The translations under genes and the position numbers were made by a program. DNA of 64,000 nucleotides from Azolla caroliniana (lineage: Eukaryota > Polypodiophyta). The stretch's first letter is position 1, and every line of letters starts with the position of its first letter. The stretch is from positions 18,352,001 to 18,416,000 of the forward strand of contig JBHGNT010000011.1 of the NCBI GenBank assembly GCA_043228905.1, in the 5' to 3' direction. The notes under the pieces were generated by a model that was given only the letters and a program-made list of their open reading frames with translations, was not told the origin of the DNA and did no database searches. Of the stretch, positions 10,883 through 22,900 are shown in pieces.

Positions 10883-13057
10883 GGGATGGTAAGTTATTTT
10901 TGCACATCCGAACAAAACAAAGCCAAAACGTCCTCATGTAAAGCTCATCAGATGCATGGTAAACATGCGTGCAAGTTTTTGTTGTAAACCTCATTACATA
11001 CATGTTAAAATGCACACCAATCCTTGATTTTTGGAGGCAAAAAACTGCATGCGAACAAGAATATAGCGTGGCCTTTAAAATATGTATTACGAGAGATAGG
11101 AAGAGGTTCAAAAGGAGTATATTTTGTTTTTACCCAAAATCATGATTGTTGGCATATATAAACTTACAAGCTCTTCTCCTCCCACTTGATAGACAAGGCA
11201 GATTATACAGATTGAAGTTGTGGAATCTCCAATTTTTCCAGTCTTATGTTCAGCTTTCTCCCTCGAAGCAACTTCGTAGAACTGCATGGGAAACAAGTGA
11301 AAAGATTCAAAACCCAAAAGGCAAATTTTGGGTTTTTATAAAAATAAACTATAAAGAGGTGGTTTTAAAATGGGATGCTTCAGATTTGCTTTATGATGTG
11401 TCAACAGAAAATCCTACATGAATAAGGCTTTTAAGAATTGGCAATGTATCATAGCTTAGGAAAGATTTGTAGGCTCACATCATTACAGATATATTACATC
11501 AGCACACAAGACCATCTTTTCCTTTGAATTGTGAAACTGCATTCATCAATCCATGCTAGAAGGCAATCCTCTGTTTGTGATTCTTACCACTGTTGCCATA
11601 TGACTTAGTTCAAATTATCTTCAATTTTAGGATGAGGCATTGGGGTAGATGTGAGGAGACTCATTGACTATAAGTATTGTGACATGAACAAGTTTAGAAG
11701 TCAAAAGTATCACAAATTGTTACATGAACAAGTTTTGGGAGTCAAAAGTATCTCAATTTGTTACAATGGCATCACAATGGACCACGTTTGAGTAAATTTT
11801 CCATACATTGTTAATCCAATCCACACCCTATGTCTATTGTAACACAATTGCAATGTGCACCAATTGCATTGTTCATTGATAAACTTTTTGAATATTAACA
11901 GTCACAACGCAATCTCACAAGTATGATGTAAAAGTGTAACTTTGGTCTAATAGGTCGCATTTGACCGTTATTGATGATAATAAAATTGATCTCTTCTATC
12001 TCTCTTTGCAATAGGAATCACATGTATATTAACAGACCAAGGTGTGGATGCCACAAACTTTGGCCATCATATGCTCAAACTTGGGTGTAGGCACGCACCG
12101 GATGATCATTTATAATGGTTTAACAAAGTGGCAGGCTAGGAAGGTAGAGTCGGGTCTATGCCACAAAATAGTAGAGTCAGGTCTATGATGAAGATTGCAA
12201 TGAATTATATAGACAACTTAAAGTATCCCGACTTAGTGGTACTATTACCTCAGTACAAGGTCGCAAAGAAATGTGAAAGATGACACGTCGTAAGAGATGA
12301 TGAGCGTGGGAGGCATCTTTATATTGGGAACTCTCCTATATGTTCATGAATAACGATTGCACCATTACATGGAGGAGATTATGAGAACCAAGGCCACAAA
12401 TACCCATCGAGGATCCTAACTCCTGGCACACATATACAAAGAAACTCTACCATGTCCAGAACCAACCACCATTCCTATGCCCTCTACACCTCAACCCTAA
12501 ATGGCGTACCAACCCATGGTTGCCCTTTGGTTTGTATAGGTAAGGATCTTAATGTGTTCAACATATTTTAACTTTAGACTATGTATTTTAAGTACTTTTT
12601 CAGATTAAAATAGAATACTTTTAAAATACTTAGCATACATATTCTACATGTATTGTATGCTAAGTATTTTACAACTGTGTGAGGTTTGTAGAAAATTAAA
12701 AGAATTGTTTGCCAAAGCTTGCATTGCTAGTTATATCACACGCCTCTTCTCTCTTGCTATACACTTATTGCAAAAACTTCACCAAAAGTTGTGTCATGAA
12801 AGAATTAAAGTGAGTTTGAAGCAACAAAGAAGAGTTAATGCAAAATTAATGATTTCGACAACCAAAAAGAGATCATTGTGTTGGCTTAAGGAGTTCTCAC
12901 CAAATGCCCATCTTTGCATTTGGTAGAGTTATGCATCCATGCCAATATCCTTTACTAAGGGTTTAGACAACCGTATGTACCCTATTCATGGCGAGCTAGA
13001 TGGAAGTTGTTAGTCACTCTTGAGCTGCTAACTTCACTTACATTAACTTAGTAGCCT
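10883..13057. other. 3' flank and intergenic DNA
   Basis: The first few hundred bases are probably the 3' UTR of the MOCOS-like gene. Nothing else is supported. Frames at 11146-11421 and 12648-12926 lack recognisable domains. A pair of near-repeats (ACATGAACAAGTTT... and the same again at about 11682 and 11723) is a short local duplication. Confidence 0.5.
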
Positions 13058-13446
13058 TGTTGAGCAGACAAACTCAACCGGATCTGGATCGGTATCCGGA
13101 ACCAAGAGTCAGATTAGAGAGCCAGATCGGATTGTAACCGGTACGCCGTTAGAGGCCTATGAATCTAGCCTAGTACGTAGGCATATTTTTGGGAGTCAGT
13201 GTCAGTCGCGCGTATGAGCCTTGAAGTACTTGTCAATACTTCTGTCAATCCGTATAAGCACTTGTATAAAAGTGTTCACTAAGCACATCCTATGTACAGA
13301 GTGTTATTATTTTGTTATGCTTTCTACTCTCTCTGTCTCTCTTGTGTATTCTCTGTTCCTAAGCTTCCATTAAACCTTTATTCTCTGTTTCCTATTGCTA
13401 TCCGGATAAAGCGGTTTGTCAAAGCTTCCGCAGATTAACTTTGACA
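13058..13446 (+). repeat. 5' LTR of the copia element
   Basis: It starts TGTTGAGCAGAC and ends TTTGACA, matching the TG...CA rule (TGT..ACA). A TATA box (TATAAAA) sits at 13265-13271. The right edge is fixed by the primer site directly after it; the left edge is inferred from the TG start and the change in base composition. Confidence 0.7.
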
Positions 13447-13458
13447 TGGTATCAGAGC
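13447..13458 (+). other. Primer binding site (initiator tRNA-Met)
   Basis: TGGTATCAGAGC is the standard plant copia primer site, complementary to the 3' end of initiator methionyl-tRNA. It directly abuts the LTR end. Confidence 0.93.
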
Positions 13459-13547
13459 GTGAGAGTTGAGAACCTTTGCTACCGACAACTGCTTGAAACG
13501 GACAAACCCTAATCACTGGTAAAAGAACTGACCGAAAAAAGAAGGTA

Positions 13548-16500
13548 TGGACAGAAGTATGACGAGCTCGCTTACTACTGAAAAGCTTGACCGAAGCAAC
13601 TATGCGTCCTAGTCGTATAAAATGCGCCAGTACTTGCTGGATCACGAATACTTGAGCTACGTGGAAGGAGCGAATGAAGCAGCAACGGATCCGACACACA
13701 AGGACTTCCTAGTTTGGGAGCATGGAGCGAGAGGGGTTTTGTACCACCTTGTGTCCTGTGTGCACAACCAGATGCTTGGCTACATTAGAGATGCAAAATC
13801 ACTGAAGGAGGCCTGGGAAATTCTCCGGAAGATTTTCGTCGTAAGTACCACGGCCCGAAAGTTGCAGCTCCGGCAAGAGGAGCTCAACAACATTCGGCAA
13901 AGGGACATCAGTCACCAACTACACCACCAAGATCAAGGAGATCTGCGACACACTTGGTTCCATCAACGTGATGGTGGACGAGGACGAGATGGTCCAGATC
14001 TGCCTCGGTGGTCTACCACAATGGTACGGACCAATCTAGACGACAATTTGCACCCGAGAGAAACCACTATCCTTCTTCGACCTGCAATCAATGTTGATGG
14101 TCAAAGAAAACCATGCTAGTGGGTCGAGGACCACTCAATCGGACAACCAGATGTTGTACATAGAGGTCGATCAACCCCGTGGGCGTGGGGGACGAAGTGG
14201 CTCGGCACGCAATTCAGGTAGCCAACAAGAGCAAAACCAGAGGCACAGAGATAGTGCCGACAATAGTTTCGAACCCTCCACTAGCAGGGGGAGTGAAAGC
14301 GGTGTCGGAAACCGACAAGGGAAAAACGACACAGAATGTTGGTATTGTGGCAAGAAAGGCCATTGGGAGAGCGAGTGCTAGAAGAAGCGCGCTGATTCGG
14401 ATAAATCTGGATCCAACAAGACCGGACAAAGGGAGCTGACAAAGCTCGATAAAGTGTGGGACGTTGACTCTAGAGCATCAAACCACATGACGAGCCATGA
14501 AGAGTGGTTCTTGTTTTTGGAAAAGTCGAAGCAACAAGGAGTTGTCGAAACCAGAGACGACACTCCTCACCCGATTATGCATGTCGGAGAAGTCCCTTTA
14601 AGCTATGTCGAACATTTAAAGGGAATGCTGATGAACGTACTACATGTTCTGACAATCACAAAGAACTTGGTGTCGGTTGGGCAGATCATCGACTAGGGGA
14701 TGCAAGTGCGGTTTATGCACCTCGAGTGCTTCATCAAGGAAGAAGGCTGAATAATTGCGCAAAGGCGTCGAGACGAGAGGGTGTTCATCCTCGATACCAA
14801 CGACATTGGCACCGCTTTGTTTGCAAAAGGATAGAAGGTTGAATCGGATATCGACATGTGGCACAAGCGGATCGGCCACGTCAACTATCAACGACTTCAA
14901 GACCTGTATTCGAAATAGGTAGTTTTCGGTTTGCCAAAATTAAGTGGTAGGAAGGCCCAAATATGCGAAGCATGCCAACTCGGGAAGCAACACTGGCTTC
15001 CGTTCCCCAACGAAAAAAACCAGAGCCATAACAAGCTCGATTTAATATATTCAGATGTATGGGGACCGACACAGAACGTTAGTCTTGGCGAGAGCCAATA
15101 TTTTGACTCCTTCATCGACAACTATAGTCGGCACACGTGGATCTACCTCATCGAGACAAAAAGCGAAGTCTTCGATTGTTTCCGGAACCTGCAAACTGTT
15201 CTCGAACGGGAAACGAAGAGGAAAATCAAGTGCATGTGGTCGAATAGCGGAAAAGAATACTTTTCCGGACAATTCAATAGTTATCTGTAGCAAAAAGGAA
15301 TTCAGAGGGAATTCAGCTCCCGATACACACCGGAACAAAACGGTGTGGCCGAAAGGAAGAACTGATCGATTGTGGAGGTGGCATGGGCAATGCCGGAGGA
15401 GAAGAGCATGCCCAAGTTTTACTGGGCTGAAGCAGTCTGGACAACCGTCTACATCCAAAACCGAATCAGGGATAAGGTGTCAACACATGAGCTATATTTC
15501 GGGTGGAAGTCGAATTTAAGGCACCTTAAGATATTCGGTATCATTGCCTATGTGCATGTGCTGGATGAGAAGTAGAGAAAGTTGGACCCGAAGTCGGAGA
15601 AGTGCACCCTTGTCGGCTACTCACATGAGCTATAGGGATATAGGTGCTATAACCCCCGAACAAAACAAGTTTGAGTGAGCCGAGATGTCGAATTTGATGA
15701 GTCGGCATCATAGTACTCTCTCTTGACTCCGATGTCTGACTCCAACCTGATTCCAACGGATGAGGCCAGTGAGCCCGAAACGATCCGGGGCAGAAGATGA
15801 AGAAGGATTTGGTACTCTAGATGAGAGTCCGATCTCATTTCGGCTAAGTGGGCCGCATCAACGACTGAGCCGGAATAAGCAGTCACATGAAGAGCCGGCG
15901 AGTACTGGAGACTCTGTCGTGCTCTCCATGCGTAAGGAACCGAGCAGACGGTTCACACGCAAGGAAAAGGGGAAGATGAAGATGCTAGAATATACCACCG
16001 GTAGAGACGAGTCAGATTGGAGCGAGACTGACTCTAGGAAGAACGAAGATGGACCTTCGAAAGAGAAGCTCGCGTTGACCAAGAGGGCAGTGAAATCGGC
16101 GAATCCGGAATTGCGCCGATTGACCCGCCAAAAAAACCTCGTGAAGAGGTACGGGTACAACGAGTACATGATGCATCATATTATGCGTACATGGTGAAGG
16201 TGGCGGCCGTGCGTCAATAGAAGGCTATGGGTGAAGAGATGCATGCACTCACGGAGAATAAGACGTGGGATTTAGTGGACGTACTGAATGGAGTGAAGCC
16301 AATCGGTTGCCGGTGGGTATACAAGGTTAAATACAACATCGACGCCGTCGTCAACCGGTAGAAGGCCCGATTAGTGGCAAAGGGCTATGCGCAACAACAC
16401 GACATCGACTACGATGAGACATTCACGCCAGTCGCAAAGATGACGATTGTTCGTATCTTGCTTGCGGTGGCAACGACGAAGGCATGGCATCTACATCAGA

Positions 16501-16978
16501 TGGATGTGAAAAACACGTTCCTGCAAGGTGATCTTGAGGAACATGTGTTTATGGTTTAGTCCCCCGAATTCCAGTCCGTAGTGAACAAATCCGTTGTATG
16601 CCGATTGAAGAAGTCCCTCTACGGACTCAAGCAAGCCCCGCGCGCCTGGAACGCGAAGATCACGCAGAGACTGGGTCGGATGGGGTTTGCTCCGTCGAAA
16701 TCAGACTCTTCACTTTTCATCCGGCAAGGTCGAAATGAGTCAATTAGTATTTTACATTATGTTGATGATTTAGTCATCGTTGGCGCCGACCTCAACGAAA
16801 TCGGTCGCGTAAAGTCCCAGCTTGTGGCATCATTTGACATTAAGGATCATGAGAAATTTCATTACTTCCTCAGGATCGAAGTGATCCGCACCCTAGAGGG
16901 CATACTGATCCGTTAGCGGCATTATGTGTTGAGTATGCTCTTCAAATTTGGTATGACGGAATGCAAATCCGTCTCGAT
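13548..16978 (+). pseudogene. copia gag-pol polyprotein, disabled
   Basis: The frame starts MDRSMTSSLTTEKLDRSNY. Domains in order: gag (UBN2-type; 13548-14090), CCHC zinc knuckle CWYCGKKGHWESEC (about 14337-14378), protease with DSRASNHMT in place of DSGAS (about 14465), pre-integrase HKRIGHVNYQRL (about 14860), integrase with YSDVWGP and NGVAERKN, where the middle catalytic Asp region reads WSNSGKEY (D to N), and reverse transcriptase with [24 protein letters not shown] and YVDDLVIVG (about 16410-16790). Frame changes occur near 13911 (base loss), 15790 (extra G) and 16175 (2-nt gain). In-frame stops fall at 13610, 14037, 14379, 14694, 14748, 14832, 14916, 15288, 15363, 15573, 15633, 15672, 15711, 16218, 16359, 16557 and 16914. 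Three of these (14748, 15363, 15672) are TGA; the rest are TAG. No functional product is possible. Confidence 0.92.
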
Positions 16979-17040
16979 TTGCGTGGTTGCTTGGAATACT
17001 CAACACTTGGTTGTCTCTTGGCACGAAGAGATCCAAAATA

Positions 17041-17590
17041 AAGCATTGTAATTCCTTGCAAAAGAAGTTATTTGTTCTCAATTATTTTGTTGGCATGAAA
17101 ATGAGAGATTATGCTCTCTATTTAATCACTTGTTTCCTTTGGGTGTTAAAGAGGTGGGAAATATAGTGGTCCATGCATGTTTGATCTCCAAGATTTTTGG
17201 ATTTCATTATGGGTAGTGTTTATTATGCATGTTTATTAATTGGTAAGAACTACAAAGGATGACATTAAGTGGGGTGCATTACCTACAGAAACCAATGAGC
17301 GGCCATTGGTTGATTGTCATTTACAATGTCATAATTAGTTTTTGAAAGTGACCACAATATCTTGTGACATTTCTCTATTGAGTCTCTTCGATGGCAGTCA
17401 TCTAATGTTAAACAGTGATGAAAGGTACTAATCATGATTCATGATTATGAATGATGGTAGATCTTGAAACATAGTTGGCATTCTAAATTGCCACAAAGCT
17501 CATCATTTGGAGTGTAGTGATTGGGGCTTTTCCAATCAAACCAATGTTGCTCTTTCATCTACATAGGTAAGGAACCTAAAACAATGACAG
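17041..17590 (+). repeat. Dispersed repeat, copy A
   Basis: This shares ordered blocks with 26930-27350: CTCTNTTTAATCACTTGTTT, a following AAAGAGGTGGGA block, and GATAGATCTTGAAA...TAGTT with ATTGCCAC downstream. The copies are strongly diverged with many small gaps. It begins close to the broken 3' end of the copia element. The family is unknown; it may be part of an old transposon. Confidence 0.6.
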
Positions 17591-17899
17591 GTGGAATGCA
17601 TAATTTGCATTTGACATCAACAAAGTTCAAGAACCCTTGCATTGGGCCTCAACCACATCTTGCACCCCTATGATCTAAAGCAAAAGTAAATGATTAAATT
17701 GAGATCACAATGTATCTATATTCCCAACATAATGAGCAAAAGGACCCTATTTATTAACTTGCTTTGAAAGGAATTACACCACTCTCAACTAGTGGTCGCA
17801 TCCACTAAAATAAAGACAGGGTTAATGCAAAATCAATTGCAAATTACAATATGCATCAATTATAATATCAATGCTAATATGATGTGACGCAAGATAATC

Positions 17900-19280
17900 A
17901 ATTTCAATCCCATGTATTTTCCCATGCTCTAAATCGTGCCTTTGCTCAACATAATATAGTGCATGTTAAGGAAGAAGAAGAGCTTATTGTTTATACAACA
18001 ACATTCACCATGATGTGTTAATAAATTTAAGGAGTTTTTGTGTCTACGATTGATGATGGGGTCGTAAGGGCATACTATGAGTTTTATGATGCTATTGGAT
18101 GTATGGTGAATGAGCCAATTAATAAAGAGTTGGATGCAATTTATCAAAAGGAGGTAGATTCAATTTAAGACATCTTCTTAAAGTAAGAATCTTGTCTAAA
18201 TGAATTATTTAAGTAGTATGCTTACACCCTAAAGGGATATTAACTTGCATGTTACGACAATGTTGGCATTATTATGCATCTCGCTTGGAAGGCTTACCTC
18301 ACAAAATGGGTGCCAAATATGTCATCGCCTTAGTCATTTCAACAAGAGTGGTCTATTTCTTTCAAGGGAAGATTGTATAAGGTGTTCAGAGGAAGGTCTC
18401 CACTAATCGACTAAAGAATTACCTACCTTAGTTAATATATTCAACTCAATTTGGTTTGGGGGTAAAAATATATGGTATCATGTTCTTAATGTTCAAATGG
18501 CTATGGATTCTACTCAAGTTACACATCAAGAATTGATCATGATGAAATTACATTTGGACAAAGTGGATGTATGACCTTGTCAATTGGTCCTTTCTTTCAA
18601 GGTTTATGTGTTCTACGGGTTTTGAGACACATATGCCACATCTTATCTTTTACAAATACAAGAAGTTTAAACTTTCAATTAATGTTTGATGGTGAAGTCA
18701 CTTAGGAAATGGCGCTAATGCAATCAATTCATCAAGAATGCCCACTTAGTTCAGTATTGTTTTTTTTTTCCAAAATATTAGTTCAGTATTGTTTGATTTT
18801 GCTACCCATCCTCTTGAAGTGATGTTAGCAAAGCTTGCAAAAAACATAGATATTGTGGGGTTTTTTTTTTCAAAAGGGAAAATATTGAAAGAAAGATGCA
18901 CATTTGGCATCAATTTACCTTGGCTTCAAGGTTACATGTGAATTAGAGGACGTCTCAACCCATATCTTATACTTGTGATTTGGAAAATTAAGCATGGCAA
19001 AAGAATGATAAGATGGGAATCACATGGTTTGTTTGGGATCACAACTCCTAAGAAATTAGAATGTGTTGCATTATAAGATTTGAATATGCATTTGATCGAA
19101 AAAGCCTAACAGATTGGAAGGTGTTCTATTATTGGATTTGAATATGCATTTGATTATTCATCGCTGAAAGACATGTGGCAACAATCACAACAATGAGTAC
19201 CTATTCTACTATATTTCATTGAGAATGGCTTAAAATATGGGAGAACTAAGATTAAGGCATCATGTTGGTAGTTAGGAAAT
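17900..19280 (+). pseudogene. Decayed LINE reverse transcriptase relic
   Basis: Segments in three frames line up in the order expected of a plant L1-type reverse transcriptase. YDLVNWSFLSRFMCSTGFE starts at about 18570 (canonical AYDxVxWxFL). DGEV, IHQECPLSSVLF (canonical VRQGCPLSPxLF) and FATHPLEVMLAKLAKN follow to about 18845. ENIERKMHIWHQFTLASRL starts at 18878, matching the region after the YADD block. The YADD itself is not recognisable. Stops and frameshifts are frequent. A nested 32-bp insertion sits at 18763-18794. The part upstream of 18500 is only tentatively assigned to the same element. Confidence 0.72.
18746..18794. mobile_element. Micro-insertion flanked by 17-bp target duplication
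   Basis: TTAGTTCAGTATTGTTT occurs at 18746-18762 and again at 18778-18794, flanking a 15-bp insert of T7 + CC + AAAATA. The insert resembles the plus-strand view of the 3' terminus of the LINE at 55.2 kb (T6 CC A8). Removing one duplicate plus the insert gives a continuous reverse transcriptase frame (PLSSVLF then DFATHPLEV). Confidence 0.65.
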
Positions 19281-19342
19281 GAGCTATTTCCATTAAAATG
19301 TATTCTTTTCACGTGCTAAAGAAGTAATAGTGTCTTAGCAAG

Positions 19343-19343
<1 letters not shown>

Positions 19344-19380
<37 letters not shown>
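19344..19380. repeat. (TC)n microsatellite
   Basis: A clean dinucleotide run of about 18 units. Confidence 0.95.
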
Positions 19381-19650
19381 GGAACTTGTCTAGAACAAAT
19401 GATAATGAACTATGCATCCACTTTGTTCATATGCTCAACAACAAAATTGAACTCATGAAAGACCGTGGTTCGTAACAGTGAAATTTGGCAACTACCTTAA
19501 TTTCAACATTTCCCTCTCTCTATTTCCTACCATTTTAAAATTCCCAACATAGATGGCTAGGGAGAGTGCTTCTTAACCATTGTGTTGGTTGACCCCGTGG
19601 ATATTAACATGTCATCAGCTCTCTTCATTTTTTTCCTAAGCGAAGTGATG

Positions 19651-19985
19651 TTATTGCTCAAAACAAAGTGACATCGCAATGATAAGATTTGTAATGTGTC
19701 ACATAACGCTCTCTTGAACATAATCTTCTCCTTACAATGTTTCATAATCTATTATTTTGATCAATTATAGAATTTTATTTGTAGTTTTATGTCCATTTTA
19801 TAATGATATATATGAATTATTGCTCAAAACAAAGTGTCATCGAAGCGATAAGATTTGTAATGTGTCACATAACCCTCTCTTGAACATAATCTTCTCCTTA
19901 CAATGTTTCGTAGTCTATTATTTTGATCAATTATAGAATTTTATTTGTAGTTTTATGTCCATTTTATAATGATATTATATATATG
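19651..19985. repeat. 166-bp tandem duplication
   Basis: Two copies begin TTATTGCTCAAAACAAAGTG at 19651 and 19817 (period 166 bp) and agree over almost their whole length, with a handful of substitutions (for example ACATCGCAATG versus TCATCGAAGCG). Noncoding. Confidence 0.92.
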
Positions 19986-22900
19986 AATGATTGGATCATG
20001 TTCAACACCATTCGTGTGCACGATTGCTCATCTTGGTTACATCATGCTAATTTTCAAGTATACCATATGACATGCCTTGTAGTTAGGCTTTGCACATCAT
20101 GTATCAATGACAATGCCTAACAAATAATCATGAATCACAAACCAATTCAACTAAGACATTCAACCCATCCCATCACTCTTTACCTAATTTTGATTTTTTA
20201 GTGTATGATGTATATACAATCTCAATCACAATCACAATTATAATGTCAATCTCAATCTTTCTATCGCACTCACTCTCATTCATCAAATGAGTCCATGATC
20301 TTCCCAATCTTCATCCTTCAAAATAATCAATGTCACATTCTTTACCCTCTTAGAGTCTCCACCAAGAAAGGGAAACAAGTCTTCCTCAATCCTCTCAAAT
20401 TATGGTGGTATACATCGTCTCGATTACTTATAGGCTTGAGTGAGTAAATATGTTTTTACCTTAGTTCATTCACTCTCTCTCTCTCTCTCTCTCTCTCTTC
20501 CCTAGGTAAGATATAAAAGAGGAATTCATTCCATCTTCCAAGGCTCAATCATTGTAAATGAACCACTTATTAACACAACATACATATACGCAAATAACCA
20601 AATACATATCAATGTGCACATAGATGACAACTTCTTTATTGTTAAATATGCTTTAATATGCACGTACATGTTGATATCTTCATGACGACATATATATCAC
20701 GGATGAAAGACTCATGTTACATGCTATATTATCCTATGTGTGGCGTAACTAGTCGTGTTTATCATTTATTTAGTCAATGTTCATAAATGTTATTTGTCAA
20801 ACATTCTCAAGTGGCCGTGGGGACCAAGTAGATTCATAGAACACAATATTATGAATTCACAAAGCCAATGTATATATTTACATGTGTGAAATGTTAACCA
20901 TTGGATAGTTATGAGTGCCTTATGGAGGGATTCAAATTTGAGAATGACATTTTCCACCGTATTATCCCATAATGAGTTTATCATAAACAACATCAAGGGT
21001 TTTAAGACTTTTCTTACTGTGGACAATTGCCAACTAGAAAGATTGTTGACCCATTGAGCAAGCCATGGATGAGAAATCTATTATGTGTTTACAATCATTT
21101 TGAGTGTCAACCTACACTTGTTGCGAGTTTACATCAAGCAATAATTCAAGAAATTGTTTTGCAGACAATAATTAAAATATTTTACTATCACATTGTTTGT
21201 GAAACATGTAAGAGATATGTCATCTGTAGGACCCTTGTGCTAGATGATGAGATTCGGTTGAAGCCACCCCATGCATATGCTTAAAACAATATAGCATATT
21301 AAAGAAAATGTTATCAAAATATTATGAGAAGATAATGTTGAGGAAAACACCAAATTTTGAATTAAAAACAAAGATACGACTTTTCAAAAACAAGTGATGT
21401 TGAGGAGTAGTAAAAAAAATGCTTATATTCTTTGTTAATTGGACGCAGATTTCAAAGGAAACGGATTTCTTTAAAATGTACTGAAACTAATGAAGAAAAT
21501 CTGTTACAAGCCCCAAAAGTTTTAATTCAATTCAATGCTTCGACATTGATTTGTCTCCTCTCGTGCTTTTGAGAAGCAAAAGGAATGCATGCACCATATG
21601 TAGTCGTATATGAATGAGAAAAATGTACAAAGAACCAAGATATCACGTAATGCATATCATGATATATGTTTTCGGCTCTTTAATTCCAATTAGTATAGGG
21701 TATCTAGATGGTTGCAGCATGGTCATAAACCTCTATGCCTTGTAATGAAGATTGAGCTTTGGGTCAAACATGTATTTAATAGAAGGTTGTGTTGGTAAAT
21801 TTAGGTTTTTATATAAACTATATTTTATTTATGATAAGACCAAGACATTATGTGTTAAAAACACAATTGAAAATATGGCATCTATGGATCATGTAAGAGA
21901 CTTTTAGATGTGCCAAAATGATTTGCTTATAGGTTCCATGACACAAATTTTCCATGTTGAGATATTGGATCAAATAACATGTTTTAAGTTGTGCTCATTA
22001 TAAAAGTTTTCAAAATTAGATATTGACATCTAACAATTCAATATTAAAATCTTCACAATTTCAGTTTGACATCACAGACACTAATAATTTGCTCTTGGAA
22101 ACAACGGAATTACCTCGACATTTCTTTACATCAAAACAAGTGAAAATGATAACAAATGCTTGCCAAACATGGACATCCCAAACTTGTTTTAAGAATGTGA
22201 TCATAAAGCGTAATTTGTTAATATATTGGGTATGAGCAAATGCGCATATGGATGTATGCATTCCCAAACTTCAAAACGAATTTTTCCTTCTCCACATGGG
22301 TGACAACTTAAAGGACTATAAGGAATTCTAATGGTGTACACCGTGGTAGATATTCAAGAAGGATTTATATATAGGATTAAAGAAAGGAACCAACAAGTCA
22401 CTTGAGAAGAATTTGAAATGTGGACGAATTTCTTGTGAAAATGAAAAAAAGGGTATACGTATGAGTGTCGCGGATTATATGTACGTATGTTGTTTATGTG
22501 TCATAACTAACCTTAAGACTCTATTTTGGATGTTCATTCTTTTGTATAAAAATATGAGAGATGTACATGCATCATTCTTGAGTGAACTTGATTTTGCTTC
22601 TTTCCATGCAAGTGGGTTGCTTTCCATGTTGATTTTATAAGCTTTGTGCTTTTTGTACTTTACAACCATGCTTTAAGCTTTTCAAACCGACACAAATAAA
22701 ATATTCACTTACACAAAGACGAAAGCTACACAACATGTTGAACAACGCCAAATAATTTTAGTATTGAAATCATGCATCAACATCATTCTTTTCTATGCAA
22801 ATGAACCATGGCGCCCAAAACCATCAACTCCACCATACATATGTACATGCGCATTCCAATTTCCAAGCATAATCATCCCATGAATCCATTGCAAAAGCAT

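Larger units (their letters stand above)
13058..16978 (+). mobile_element. Decayed Ty1/copia LTR retrotransposon, 3'-truncated
   Basis: The order LTR - primer site - gag - protease - integrase - reverse transcriptase is that of copia. The 5' LTR is at 13058-13446, the tRNA-Met primer site at 13447 and the protein region at 13548-16978. Homology stops abruptly at about 16978 within TECKSVS, just before RNase H should begin, and no 3' LTR copy is seen downstream. The element is visibly GC-richer than the DNA on both sides, which marks it as an insertion. It is non-autonomous: there are 17 in-frame stops, at least three frameshifts, a missing RNase H and a missing 3' LTR. Confidence 0.92.

Noticed and set aside
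13548-16978. Possible reassigned amber codon, given that almost all stops in the copia frame are TAG
   Set aside because: The frame also has TGA stops, frameshifts, a mutated integrase residue and a missing 3' end, and host genes here end in ordinary stops. Decay of CAG and TGG codons explains it better.
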